Assembly: GCF_029223885.1 (NCBI RefSeq)
Contig: NZ_CP119409.1
Coordinates: forward strand, 3,434,501-3,498,500
Reading direction: 5' to 3'
Source of the DNA: Pararhizobium gei
GTDB taxonomy: Bacteria; Pseudomonadota; Alphaproteobacteria; Rhizobiales; Rhizobiaceae
DNA: 64,000 bases
Of the stretch, positions 25,139 to 33,300 are shown in pieces. Each line of letters starts with the position of its first letter. Within the stretch, counting starts at the first letter, position 1. A model generated the notes under the pieces. It was given only the letters and a program-made list of their open reading frames with translations. It did not search any database and was not told the DNA's origin. The translations under genes were made by a program, and so were the position numbers.

Positions 25139-25837
25139 ATGCGGGTTCTACTCATCGAAGACGACAGCGCGACAGCGCAGAGCATCGAACTGATGCTCAA
25201 GTCGGAGAGTTTCAACGTCTACACCACCGATCTCGGTGAAGAGGGCGTCGATCTCGGCAAGCTTTATGACTATGACATCATTCTTCTCGACCTGAACCTT
25301 CCGGACATGTCCGGCTATGAGGTTTTGCGCACGTTGCGCCTGTCCAAGGTCAAGACACCGATCCTCATCCTGTCCGGCATGGCCGGCATCGAGGACAAGG
25401 TTCGGGGCTTAGGCTTCGGCGCCGACGATTATATGACCAAGCCTTTCCACAAGGACGAACTGGTTGCCCGCATCCATGCGATCGTACGCCGTTCCAAGGG
25501 TCATGCACAGTCGGTCATTTCGACGGGCGAACTGATCGTCAACCTGGATGCAAAGACAGTCGAAGTCGGCGGTCAGCGCGTTCACCTGACGGGCAAGGAA
25601 TACCAGATGCTGGAGCTTCTTTCGCTCCGCAAGGGTACGACGCTCACCAAGGAAATGTTTCTCAACCACCTCTATGGCGGTATGGATGAGCCCGAGCTGA
25701 AGATCATCGACGTCTTCATCTGCAAGCTGCGAAAGAAACTGGCGAATGCCGCCGGCGGCGCAAATTACATCGAGACCGTCTGGGGACGCGGCTATGTGCT
25801 GCGCGAGCCGGAAGGTGATCTGGCCGAAAGCGCCTGA
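25139..25837 (+). CDS. ctrA: Cell-cycle master response regulator CtrA
   Basis: The 232-residue OmpR-type regulator controls cell-cycle, division and motility genes in alphaproteobacteria. The receiver has the acidic pocket IEDDSATAQ, phospho-Asp51 in [15 protein letters not shown] and Lys in [10 protein letters not shown]. The winged-helix domain (about 125-225) has the CtrA-specific [19 protein letters not shown] and [12 protein letters not shown]. The protein ends in Ser-Ala, compatible with C-terminal proteolytic recognition although not the Ala-Ala of Caulobacter. An AAGGGGA site precedes the ATG. Phosphate should arrive from the CckA-ChpT relay, and chpT lies 650 bases downstream on the other strand. 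Confidence 0.98.
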   Translation: MRVLLIEDDSATAQSIELMLKSESFNVYTTDLGEEGVDLGKLYDYDIILLDLNLPDMSGYEVLRTLRLSKVKTPILILSGMAGIEDKVRGLGFGADDYMTKPFHKDELVARIHAIVRRSKGHAQSVISTGELIVNLDAKTVEVGGQRVHLTGKEYQMLELLSLRKGTTLTKEMFLNHLYGGMDEPELKIIDVFICKLRKKLANAAGGANYIETVWGRGYVLREPEGDLAESA

Positions 25838-25917
25838 TCGACCGGTAGATCGGCCCCTCCCCCGCCCGCATGGAGGTAGCGTTGCCGGTTTCTTCGGTTC
25901 AAAGCACGGTTATAGCG

Positions 25918-25941
25918 AACCCGCCTCACGGCGGGTTTTTT
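25918..25941 (+). terminator. ctrA intrinsic terminator
   Basis: The 8-bp stem aacccgcc/ggcgggtt (25918-25925 with 25930-25937) with a 4-base loop is followed by a T-run (ttttttc). It is a textbook rho-independent terminator 80 bases after ctrA. Confidence 0.85.
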
Positions 25942-25983
25942 CATGCCGATCCCTTCTCCAGAAACTCGCGCCATCACATGCAA

Positions 25984-26007
25984 AAAGCCGCGACAGAGCG
26001 CGGCTTT
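25984..26007 (-). terminator. Intrinsic terminator of the receiver/chpT unit
   Basis: On the minus strand a 9-bp stem (25999-26007 with 25984-25992) with a 6-base loop is followed by TTTTTG, 26 bases after the receiver gene stop. Confidence 0.8.
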
Positions 26008-26032
26008 CCGGCATCAAACTGTATCTCGGCGA

Positions 26033-26395
26033 TCAGGCGGCGAGAGCCAGACTGCCGAAAACGCTGGTGAGGATCTTGCGGTCGAAGGGCTTCAGCAGGA
26101 AATCGTCGGCGCCGGCGCGCTTGCCGGCCATCATCTTCTTCAGATCCGCTTCGACGACGCAGTAGTAGATACGGACGCTCTTGCCGTTCGGCAGGGTGCG
26201 GATATTGGCGATGAGTTCCAGCGCACCGTCGAGACCAGCATCCACGATGATGATATTGGGAAGTTCGGCCTCGCAGCGCACAAGAGCTTCAAGCCCGTTG
26301 GCAGCCTCGGACACAAGAAAGTTCAACCCCGAAAGAATGCGTTTGCCGACCTTGCGCACGACGTCTGAATCATCGGCAATCATCAAGCGCTGCAT
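26033..26395 (-). CDS. Single-domain response regulator in the chpT unit
   Basis: The 120-residue protein is a stand-alone receiver: acidic pocket Asp8/Asp9 (IADDSD), phospho-acceptor Asp52 (IIIVDAGLDG) and Lys102 (LLKPFD). The position normally held by Thr or Ser in strand 4 reads YYCVV, so the conformational switch may be altered. There is no output domain. It lies 94 bases after chpT on the same strand and probably shares its transcript, so a role in the CckA-ChpT-CtrA relay, as phosphate sink or adaptor, is a fair inference. It does not look like CpdR. Confidence 0.85.
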   Translation of the reverse strand: MQRLMIADDSDVVRKVGKRILSGLNFLVSEAANGLEALVRCEAELPNIIIVDAGLDGALELIANIRTLPNGKSVRIYYCVVEADLKKMMAGKRAGADDFLLKPFDRKILTSVFGSLALAA

Positions 26396-26489
26396 CTTTG
26401 GCTCCTTTTTTACATCGAAACGGGAGTCTCTCCCATCACAATCGTAAACCGGTTTGGCAAAGAATTTCTTACCACGGCCGCCCGAATTC

Positions 26490-27149
26490 TCATTGTGTTG
26501 GAGAGATTTCAGCCATCCTCGCCGAGAAGACGATTTCCTCGGCCGTCGAGCTCACCTCGATCTCCATGCCCGCCTCTTCGGCGAGAAGCACGGTATAGTA
26601 CGGCTGGATCGTGTGCGCATCGACGTCTTCCTCAAGCGTACCGGAAAGCAGTTCAACGAGTTTCGGAGGAACCCGCATCATCCGCCCCTTGGCGATCAGC
26701 TTGAACACCGCGTCATATTCGGGATTCTCGAGGATCACGTCGACCACTCCGCCACGCGGGATGCTGCCATAGGCAATCAGAAACAGGTTGAGCAGCAGCT
26801 TCACGCGGTTCTTGGCGATGATAACGCGCGGACCGCTCCAGGTGACTTCCGTCTTCTTCTCGACCAGAGCGAAATCCTTAGCCGCCTTTTCGGCCTCTCC
26901 CGTGTCGATGGACGCTCCTACCGAACCGGACGCGCCAAAGGCGAGCCGGGCGAATTTCAGCCGGACCGACGCGTTGAGCGCGCTCGTGCGGATAAGATCC
27001 ATAGCATCGGCATCGGCGCCGCCTTCGTCGAGAAGTTCGAGCCCGTTGTTGATCGCACCGACAGGCGAAATGATGTCGTGGCAGACCCGGCTGCACAAAA
27101 GCGCCGCAAGGTCGGGACCGGTCAGGGTCAGGTTCGGATTTTTTGCCAT
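26490..27149 (-). CDS. chpT: Histidine phosphotransferase ChpT
   Basis: The 219-residue protein belongs to the ChpT family (DUF2328). The dimerisation helix carries the phosphorylated His in SRVCHDIISPVGAINNG, followed by a degenerate ATPase-like fold (LLLNLFLIAYGSIPRGG, VILENPEY) that no longer binds ATP. ChpT passes phosphate from the hybrid kinase CckA to CtrA and CpdR. Its location with ctrA and sciP agrees with that role. The ATG at 27149 gives MAKNPNLTLTGPDLAA, as expected for the family. cckA is not in the window. Confidence 0.93.
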   Translation of the reverse strand: MAKNPNLTLTGPDLAALLCSRVCHDIISPVGAINNGLELLDEGGADADAMDLIRTSALNASVRLKFARLAFGASGSVGASIDTGEAEKAAKDFALVEKKTEVTWSGPRVIIAKNRVKLLLNLFLIAYGSIPRGGVVDVILENPEYDAVFKLIAKGRMMRVPPKLVELLSGTLEEDVDAHTIQPYYTVLLAEEAGMEIEVSSTAEEIVFSARMAEISPTQ

Positions 27150-27409
27150 GTCGTTTCCTTGCTAGCTGCAACCGGCCCGGATGTGGCCTGACAACTGTCG
27201 ATGAGAATGTCTTACCGCTTGTTAGCCCGCGAAGATTGCGCGCACATAGCGTCAAGAAAGGCAATCATAAAGACACCACATTTGGTAAACCGATTATTAA
27301 GACGATCGGTTCAAATTGCTGACGATCGACGCGAAATCGCCGCAGGCGCGAAGGGCCGGACAACCGGCCTCCGCGAGCCATGCAGCCGCTCCCGGACCAG
27401 GAGAAAATT

Positions 27410-28000
27410 ATGCAGCTTATTCCCAGTATCGTCAAAGATGTCCTCCGGGGAATTGTCCTTGCCCTGATGGTAGCCTTCGGCATTCTTGCGCCAGCCCATG
27501 CGCAGAGCGCCAACAGCAGCCAGTACACAATGCAGGAAATCATCGATACCGGCCACGGTTTTTTCGGATCGGCATCCGGTGGCCTTGCCAAGGTGGTCGA
27601 GCGGGCCTTTCAGAGTTACGGCCTGCCGAACGGCTATATTCTCGGCCAGGAAGGCTCCGGCGCTTTTGTGGCGGGGCTGACCTATGGCGAGGGCGACCTC
27701 TACACCAAGAATGCCGGCCAACATAACGTCTTCTGGCAAGGGCCCTCGCTCGGCATCGACTGGGGCGGACAGGGCAGTCGCGCGATGGTTCTCGTTTACA
27801 ATTTGCCAAGCGTTCCCGCACTCTACAAACGCTTCGGCGGCGTTTCGGGCTCCGCTTATGTCGTCGCGGGCGTCGGCATGACGGTGCTGACCGACGAGAC
27901 CATCGTGCTTGTTCCGATCCGGACAGGCATCGGCGCACGTCTCGGCATCAATGTCGGCTATCTGAAATTGACCGAGCAGCCGACCTGGAACCCGTTCTGA
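27410..28000 (+). CDS. Periplasmic DUF1134 protein
   Basis: The 196-residue protein has a signal peptide (VLRGIVLALMVAFGILAPAHA, cut near residue 28) and a mature DUF1134 domain rich in Gly and aromatic residues (FFGSASGGLAKVVERAF, GLTYGEGDLYTK, WQGPSLGIDWGGQGS, GVGMTVL). Function of the family is unknown; it is common in alphaproteobacteria. ATG at 27410 has AGGAG 8 bases upstream, better than the upstream ATG at 27380. It is divergent from chpT across 260 bases with no obvious additional gene. Confidence 0.88.
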   Translation: MQLIPSIVKDVLRGIVLALMVAFGILAPAHAQSANSSQYTMQEIIDTGHGFFGSASGGLAKVVERAFQSYGLPNGYILGQEGSGAFVAGLTYGEGDLYTKNAGQHNVFWQGPSLGIDWGGQGSRAMVLVYNLPSVPALYKRFGGVSGSAYVVAGVGMTVLTDETIVLVPIRTGIGARLGINVGYLKLTEQPTWNPF

Positions 28001-28146
28001 AGCAGGTACGCCACATTATCCATGCTGTTCAAGATTTGGCCACCGCGTCTTGAAAAAAAGTCACGTTGGCCGAATAGTCGCGGTGGTAGTGGTTCGAGCG
28101 ATGGAGCCGGAATCCTGTCGCGCGCTTCGAATGAGATGGCCAGGCC

Positions 28147-29328
28147 TTGATTGAATTTGTACTTTTGTTCGCACTGGGCTTCCTGACGGCGGCGATCCTC
28201 GGTCTGCTGGTGGCGCCGGCAGTGCACAGGCGCATTATCCGGTTTGCGGAAGACCGGCTGAAGGCCACAATGCCTTTGTCGCCACAGGAAGTGCGGGCCC
28301 AGAAAGACGCCGCCCGAGCCGGCTATGCCGCAGAGAATGCGCGCACTAGTCAGACCCTGAAGCGCGAACGCGACAAGAATGTCGCGCTGATGATCAGGAA
28401 TGGAGAGATCCTGAAGGAGGCGCAGCGCCTGGGCGGCGAGAATGCCGACCTGCATACGCAGCTTGCCGACATGAATGTCGAGGCCGCTGACCTGCGATCG
28501 GCAATCCGGCAGATGGAGCAGACCACCGCAAGACTGAAGTCGAGCCTCACGGATGTCGAGCGCGACAATGTCAAAAAGGCGATCGACATCAAGACCCTGA
28601 CGCGCCAGATCGATCATCTCGGCTCGGAAATAGACGGCATGAGGATTGATGCGGCCGCTCACCAGACAGAAACCGAGCATCTGAAGAGCCGCATAGCCGG
28701 CCTGCGGGACGAACGCGAAGGTCTGAGAAACGAGTTGAAAGCCGAGGCGACCAAGGCCAGGGAGATGGAAGCGCGACTGGCACGCGAGGAGACCCGTATC
28801 CGCCAGTTCGAGACAAAGCTTGCGCGGGAAATCGCGTCCAATGCCGACAAGGAGAATGCGCTCGAGCGGCGTGCTGCTGAAATCGACAGGCTGAGATCCC
28901 GGCTGAAAGAAAGCGGTGCGGATCTGCGGCAAGCCTCGAAGGCCTTGCGTGCCGGGGCCTTGGAACAGCCGAACCACAAAATCGACATCCCCGCCACGCC
29001 GCAGGATGACACTCCTTTGCCTGAGGCCCTGCCGTTGGATGCCAATGTCCCGGACGAGGCCAGCCTTGCAATCCCCGCGGAATATGCGCGAACCCGAGCA
29101 ACGGCGCTGGCGGAGCGGCTCATCAACTCGAAAAATACCACCCATGATGACGCAATGCGCGAGGAAATGGCCGATATAGCGGCGACACTGGTTGCGCTGA
29201 CCGCGCGCAAAGAGGGCACCGGTTCGCCGATACCGGGACTTGTCGCCTCAAAGGAAGCTGCAAGGGGGAACGGCAACGGCGGTCTCGCGTCCCGTATCCG
29301 AAGCATGCTGCCGCCCGAAATATCGTGA
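28147..29328 (+). CDS. Membrane-anchored coiled-coil protein, unknown function
   Basis: The 393-residue protein starts at a TTG and has one N-terminal membrane helix (VLLFALGFLTAAILGLLVAP, residues 4-24), a basic stop-transfer region (VHRRIIRFAEDRLKA) and then about 230 residues of Glu/Lys/Arg-rich heptads (TSQTLKRERDKN, TEHLKSRIAGLRDEREG) that should form a long coiled coil in the cytoplasm. The C-terminal 100 residues are Pro/Ala-rich with a helical end. I recognise no catalytic domain. A scaffolding or cell-envelope role is possible. It ends 6 bases before the convergent RNA methylase gene. Confidence 0.8.
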   Translation: MIEFVLLFALGFLTAAILGLLVAPAVHRRIIRFAEDRLKATMPLSPQEVRAQKDAARAGYAAENARTSQTLKRERDKNVALMIRNGEILKEAQRLGGENADLHTQLADMNVEAADLRSAIRQMEQTTARLKSSLTDVERDNVKKAIDIKTLTRQIDHLGSEIDGMRIDAAAHQTETEHLKSRIAGLRDEREGLRNELKAEATKAREMEARLAREETRIRQFETKLAREIASNADKENALERRAAEIDRLRSRLKESGADLRQASKALRAGALEQPNHKIDIPATPQDDTPLPEALPLDANVPDEASLAIPAEYARTRATALAERLINSKNTTHDDAMREEMADIAATLVALTARKEGTGSPIPGLVASKEAARGNGNGGLASRIRSMLPPEIS

Positions 29329-29334
29329 ACGGCG

Positions 29335-30162
29335 TCAGAGAATCTCTTTGATCGTCGCGATCTGATGGAGCGCGATACCTGTAGCCGTTGCAACGTTGAG
29401 GCTGTCGAGACCCGGACGCTGGCGAATTCGGGCCGTGCGGATGGAGGACAGAATGTCGACTGGAAGCCCCTCCCCCTCGGTGCCCGCAACAAGCGCGATG
29501 CGCGGCGCCGCCGGAATATGCTGGAGGTCCGTCTTGCCGCGCGGAGAAAGCCCCCATATCGCGAAACCTGCATCCCGAAGCAGAGACAGGAGGTGGTGGA
29601 TCGATCCCTGGCGCGCAAACGGCAGGGTGAGCGCGGAGCCGACGGAAACGCGGATCGACTTGCGGTACATCGGATCGCAGCTGGTTGCGTCCATCAGGAT
29701 CGCATCGACGCCGAAAGCCGCAGCGTTGCGGAACATCGATCCCATATTGTCGTGATTGGAAATATTGCAAGCCGCCAGCACAAGGCTTTTTGCAGGAAGG
29801 CTGGCAATCAGCGTCTGGAGTCCGGGCGCCGCATCCCGCTTTCCGAGCGCCAGAACACCGCGATGCATATCGAAGCCGGCAATGGCATTGAAAACGGTCT
29901 TGTCGGACACGAAAACCGGAACATGCGCCGGAAAAGCGGCGAGAATATCCGCGATGCCGGCCAAACGGCTTTCCAGAACCAGAACAGCCTCGGCTTCTAC
30001 GCCCCTTCCAGCCCGGTGCGCTTGTGCCAGCATGCGCAGAACCACGGTACCCTCGGCAATGAAGCGGCCATGCCTGCCGGTGAGATCCCGCTCCTTGATG
30101 GAGACGAAACCGGCGATGCGCGGATCCTGCGGATCAGCAATCCGGATTGGAAGCGCCCTCAC
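29335..30162 (-). CDS. SPOUT (TrmH/SpoU) RNA methyltransferase
   Basis: The 275-residue protein is an AdoMet-dependent RNA 2'-O-methyltransferase of the SPOUT fold, with a deep C-terminal knot. Motif 1 is ISNHDNMGSMFRNAAAFGVD, motif 2 is LVAGTEGEGLP and motif 3 DSLNVATATGIAL. The N-terminal 100 residues form the L30e-like substrate-binding region. The substrate (rRNA or tRNA nucleotide) cannot be told. It begins with a GTG 6 bases after the stop of the upstream minus-strand membrane protein gene, so it is probably translated from the same transcript. Confidence 0.9.
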   Translation of the reverse strand: MRALPIRIADPQDPRIAGFVSIKERDLTGRHGRFIAEGTVVLRMLAQAHRAGRGVEAEAVLVLESRLAGIADILAAFPAHVPVFVSDKTVFNAIAGFDMHRGVLALGKRDAAPGLQTLIASLPAKSLVLAACNISNHDNMGSMFRNAAAFGVDAILMDATSCDPMYRKSIRVSVGSALTLPFARQGSIHHLLSLLRDAGFAIWGLSPRGKTDLQHIPAAPRIALVAGTEGEGLPVDILSSIRTARIRQRPGLDSLNVATATGIALHQIATIKEIL

Positions 30163-30168
30163 GGCGGT

Positions 30169-30552
30169 TCAGTTCGCTGTGACTGCGATATCGCTGACGA
30201 TCCGCCCGGCGCCTATATCGAAGACGATCGCCTTGCCCTCACCCCCAGGCATGATCCCGTAGAACAGAATCTGGCCGCCCGACAGCGCGACATCCGAAAC
30301 CTGGAAACCAGGCGGCAGCGCCGCCGTTGCGGCGACCGGCGCGTCGCTGGGCACCGTCGCAGCCGCGCTGCCGGCGCCCTCCCGGTCGTCCAGCCGCGTT
30401 AGCTTGTAGACAATCGCGCCGAGCACGACCATAAGCATGACCATCATGACACCGGCCGAGACGAGCTGCAGACGGATCATCTTGCGGCGCACGTTCTCCA
30501 TCACCGGATCGAGCGGCTTGTCTTCCTGTTCGACTGGCTTCTGACTAGACAT
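30169..30552 (-). CDS. Single-pass membrane protein (DUF6476-like)
   Basis: The 127-residue protein has a basic-acidic N-terminus (SSQKPVEQEDKPLDPVMENV), one membrane helix at about residues 31-50 (LVSAGVMMVMLMVVLGAIVY) and a periplasmic tail of about 70 residues with a small beta-rich segment (FQVSDVALSGGQILFYG). This arrangement matches small rhizobial proteins of the DUF6476 type, whose function is unknown. It is divergent from rluD with only 32 bases between the two starts and is followed by the SPOUT methylase. Confidence 0.75.
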   Translation of the reverse strand: MSSQKPVEQEDKPLDPVMENVRRKMIRLQLVSAGVMMVMLMVVLGAIVYKLTRLDDREGAGSAAATVPSDAPVAATAALPPGFQVSDVALSGGQILFYGIMPGGEGKAIVFDIGAGRIVSDIAVTAN

Positions 30553-30584
30553 GGCTGTGAAACCTTGCGGAATGGAAATGAAGA

Positions 30585-31613
30585 ATGAGCGACCCCTTTA
30601 AACAAGCCACGGCAATTAGGAAAGTCCTGACGGCAAATGAGGATGCCGAGGGCCGGATGGATGCCTTTCTCACGCAAGCCTTGGGCGGCGAATTCTCCCG
30701 CAACCGCATCAAGAGCCTGATCGAACAGGGCGAGGTCTCCGTCAACGGCAAACCTGTGACGGAAGCCAAGAAGAAGGTTCAGCCCGGCGACATCTTCGAG
30801 ATCGGCCTGCCGGAGCCGGAAGATCCTGAGCCAAAGGGCGAGGCGATCCCGCTCGACGTGCTCTACGAGGATGCCGACGTGATCGTACTCGTCAAGCCGC
30901 CGGGGCTCGTCGTCCATCCGGGAGCCGGCAATTGGACCGGCACCCTGGTCAACGCGCTGATCCACCATTGCGGCGATAGTCTTTCCGGGATCGGCGGCGT
31001 CAAGCGGCCAGGCATCGTCCATCGTCTCGATAAGGACACGAGCGGCGTCATGGTCGTTGCCAAGAACGATGCCGCCCACCGCCATCTCTCGGACCAGTTT
31101 GCCGATCACGGTCGCACCGGTCCGTTGGAGCGGGCGTACCGGGCAATTGTCTGGGGACGGCCGCGCGGACTGAAGGGAACCATCGATGCGCCGCTTGGGA
31201 GAGCGGGAGACCGTGTCAAGCGCGCCGTAAAGCAGGAGGGCACCGATGACGCACGCGAAGCCATCACCCATTACGAGGTTGTCGAACGCTATCATGAAAA
31301 GCCGGACGCGACGGCCCTTGCTTCAATGGTCGAATGCCATCTCGAAACGGGACGAACGCACCAGATTCGCGTGCACATGGCCCATATAGGCCACCCGTTG
31401 ATCGGCGATCAGGATTACGGGGCCGCCTTCAAGACCAAGTCCAATCTGCTTCCGGACGCGGCGAAAATCATTGTCGATCGCTTTCCCCGTCAGGCGCTGC
31501 ATGCCTTCATGCTGGCGTTCGAACATCCCTCGACGGGCAAAACCATGCACTTCGAATCCCCCGTGCCCAACGACATGCGGGAACTGGAAGCTGCTCTCAA
31601 AATGACCTCGTGA
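30585..31613 (+). CDS. rluD: Ribosomal large subunit pseudouridine synthase (RluA/RluD family)
   Basis: The 342-residue protein has an N-terminal S4 RNA-binding domain (FLTQALGGEFSRNRIKSLIEQGEVSVNG, about 25-85) and the RluA-type catalytic domain with Asp in HRLDKDTSGVMVVAK and the later GRTHQIRVHMAHIGHPLIGD. RluD makes pseudouridines 1911, 1915 and 1917 of 23S rRNA in E. coli; the S4 domain and overall length favour that subgroup over RluA. The start at 30585 is 32 bases from the divergent membrane gene. Confidence 0.92.
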   Translation: MSDPFKQATAIRKVLTANEDAEGRMDAFLTQALGGEFSRNRIKSLIEQGEVSVNGKPVTEAKKKVQPGDIFEIGLPEPEDPEPKGEAIPLDVLYEDADVIVLVKPPGLVVHPGAGNWTGTLVNALIHHCGDSLSGIGGVKRPGIVHRLDKDTSGVMVVAKNDAAHRHLSDQFADHGRTGPLERAYRAIVWGRPRGLKGTIDAPLGRAGDRVKRAVKQEGTDDAREAITHYEVVERYHEKPDATALASMVECHLETGRTHQIRVHMAHIGHPLIGDQDYGAAFKTKSNLLPDAAKIIVDRFPRQALHAFMLAFEHPSTGKTMHFESPVPNDMRELEAALKMTS

Positions 31614-31698
31614 CCCTTAATCTTTCCCCAATGAAGTACTGCATGCATCTTTTTTAAGCTCGGCGCGTTTCTCTTCCGGTACAATAAGGAGAGAACCA

Positions 31699-31956
31699 AT
31701 GATCGATGCATCAAAGATCAACGAGCATGCCGAAGTCATCAGCGCGGATGGTGTCCATGTCGGAACCGTGGATCGCGTCGAAGGCGGCCGCATCAAATTG
31801 ACCAAGAAGGATAGCGGCGCAGGCCACGAGGATCACCACCATTTCATCGAACTGGCGCTTGTGGAAAGCGTCGATGAAAATCGTGTCCGGCTGAGTGCCA
31901 GCAGCGCCGAGGCAATTTCGGCGGAAGAAGAAGAGAGCGGCTCATCCGTTCACTGA
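31699..31956 (+). CDS. DUF2171 protein
   Basis: The 85-residue protein matches DUF2171: MIDASKINEHAEVISADGVHVGTVDRVEGGRIKLTK at the start, then a His-rich turn (GHEDHHHFIEL) and a short beta domain resembling PRC-barrels, ending in an acidic tail (AEEEESGSSVH). Family function is unknown. An AAGGAG site precedes the ATG. It lies between rluD and rpoH as an independent unit. Confidence 0.85.
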   Translation: MIDASKINEHAEVISADGVHVGTVDRVEGGRIKLTKKDSGAGHEDHHHFIELALVESVDENRVRLSASSAEAISAEEEESGSSVH

Positions 31957-32053
31957 CCGGACCCGGGTGCGGCAGCGAAAAAAGCATTCCATTTCCTTGA
32001 TATTTTCGCGCGGCAACCCGATTTACGTTCTACACCCATACAGAGCGAAAGTT

Positions 32054-32082
32054 CTCCCGCCTTCACGTATCTGTGAGGCGGG
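32054..32082. repeat. Imperfect hairpin upstream of the rpoH promoter
   Basis: The sequence tcccgccttcac (32054-32065) can pair with gtgaggcggga (32072-32082), with one bulged T and a 6-base loop. No T-run follows. It could be the terminator of the upstream gene or a regulator site at the rpoH promoter, which begins 6 bases later. Confidence 0.4.
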
Positions 32083-32087
32083 AAACC

Positions 32088-32116
32088 TTGAATCGCGCTT
32101 TCGCGGCTCTTATTTA
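32088..32116 (+). promoter_or_regulatory. Candidate rpoH promoter
   Basis: TTGAAT (32088-32093) and TATTTA (32111-32116) are separated by 17 bases, about 70 bases before the rpoH start. The -35 region also reads CTTGAA, as in heat-shock promoters of alphaproteobacteria, so self-regulation is possible. Confidence 0.4.
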
Positions 32117-32188
32117 TAAGAATGTGGGGTCGACAGACCCACAATCCCGGCCAGCCAAAAGGTGACCGGAACGCGAAAGGGGTGCAGA

Positions 32189-33094
32189 ATGGCCCGCAGT
32201 ACAATGCCAAGCATTGCCGCCGGCGAAGGCGGTCTTAATCGTTATCTCGACGAAATCCGCAAATTTCCCATGCTCGAGCCGCAGGAAGAGTACATGCTCG
32301 CCAAGCGGTATCAGGAGCATGATGATCGCAAGGCTGCTCACCGGCTCGTGACAAGCCATCTGCGCCTCGTGGCGAAGATCGCGATGGGCTACCGGGGATA
32401 TGGCTTGCCGATCGGCGAAGTCGTATCGGAAGGCAATGTCGGACTGATGCAGGCGGTCAAGAAATTCGACCCGGAACGCGGCTTTCGTTTGGCGACCTAC
32501 GCGATGTGGTGGATCAAGGCATCGATACAGGAATACATCCTGCGCTCATGGTCGCTTGTCAAAATGGGCACGACGGCCAACCAGAAGCGGCTGTTTTTCA
32601 ATCTGCGCCGTCTTAAGGGCAAGATCCAAGCGTTGGATGAAGGCGATCTCAAGCCGGATCAGGTGAAGCATATCGCGACGACTCTGAATGTCTCGGAAGC
32701 CGAGGTGATTTCGATGAACCAGCGCCTGTCCGGCGACGCTTCGCTGAATGCGCCGATCAAGGCGGGCGAAGGCGAATCCGGTCAGTGGCAGGATTGGCTG
32801 GTCGATGATCACGATACGCAGGAAGACATGCTGATCGAGCAGGACGAACTGGAAAATCGGCGCGGCTTGTTGTCGAACGCCATGAAGGTCCTCAACGATC
32901 GCGAACGCCGCATCTTCGAAGCTCGTCGCCTGGCGGAAGATCCTGTTACACTCGAAGACCTTTCCACGGAATTCGATATCAGCCGGGAGCGTGTCCGCCA
33001 GATTGAAGTCCGCGCCTTTGAAAAGGTGCAGGACGCCGTCCAGAAGGCGGCACTGGCGCGTCAGAACGCCCTTAGGGTCGTCGAAGACGCCTGA
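32189..33094 (+). CDS. rpoH: RNA polymerase heat-shock sigma factor RpoH
   Basis: The 301-residue sigma-32 family protein has region 2 with the hallmark EGNVGLMQAVKKFDPERGFRLATYAMWWIKASIQEYILRSW segment (quoted here only as a location, about residues 80-120), the RpoH box QKRLFFNLRR, region 3 and region 4 (VTLEDLSTEFDISRERVRQIE). It directs transcription of chaperone and protease genes. ATG at 32189 is chosen over an upstream in-frame ATG because it starts MARSTMPSIAAGEGGLNRYL, as in rhizobial RpoH1. Rhizobia often have two rpoH genes; only one is seen here. ftsH, a possible degradation partner, is at 45 kb. Confidence 0.96.
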   Translation: MARSTMPSIAAGEGGLNRYLDEIRKFPMLEPQEEYMLAKRYQEHDDRKAAHRLVTSHLRLVAKIAMGYRGYGLPIGEVVSEGNVGLMQAVKKFDPERGFRLATYAMWWIKASIQEYILRSWSLVKMGTTANQKRLFFNLRRLKGKIQALDEGDLKPDQVKHIATTLNVSEAEVISMNQRLSGDASLNAPIKAGEGESGQWQDWLVDDHDTQEDMLIEQDELENRRGLLSNAMKVLNDRERRIFEARRLAEDPVTLEDLSTEFDISRERVRQIEVRAFEKVQDAVQKAALARQNALRVVEDA

Positions 33095-33123
33095 ACCATC
33101 GACAGCGCTTGATCTAAAAAATC

Positions 33124-33154
33124 ACGCCGAAAGTTCATCCGTAACTTTCGGCGT
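33124..33154 (+). terminator. rpoH terminator hairpin
   Basis: A 12-bp perfect stem (acgccgaaagtt 33124-33135 with 33143-33154) with a 7-base loop follows rpoH by 30 bases. The downstream tract (cattgattcc) is only weakly T-rich. Confidence 0.65.
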
Positions 33155-33300
33155 CATTGATTCCGGGCCAATTTTCTCCGTCAAAACCTCATCCGGTTAA
33201 CAGACATGCTTAACCGAAGGTTAACCAGTGGGTGTGATGATCGCGGCTGACAGGCGCTGTGCGACAATGACACCGCGAACGGTTTTCCAAGGACGGTACG

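Noticed and set aside
26033..26395. Naming the receiver gene cpdR
   Set aside because: CpdR-type proteins have a different N-terminus and DIVMPGMDG-type motif; only its place near chpT would support the name.
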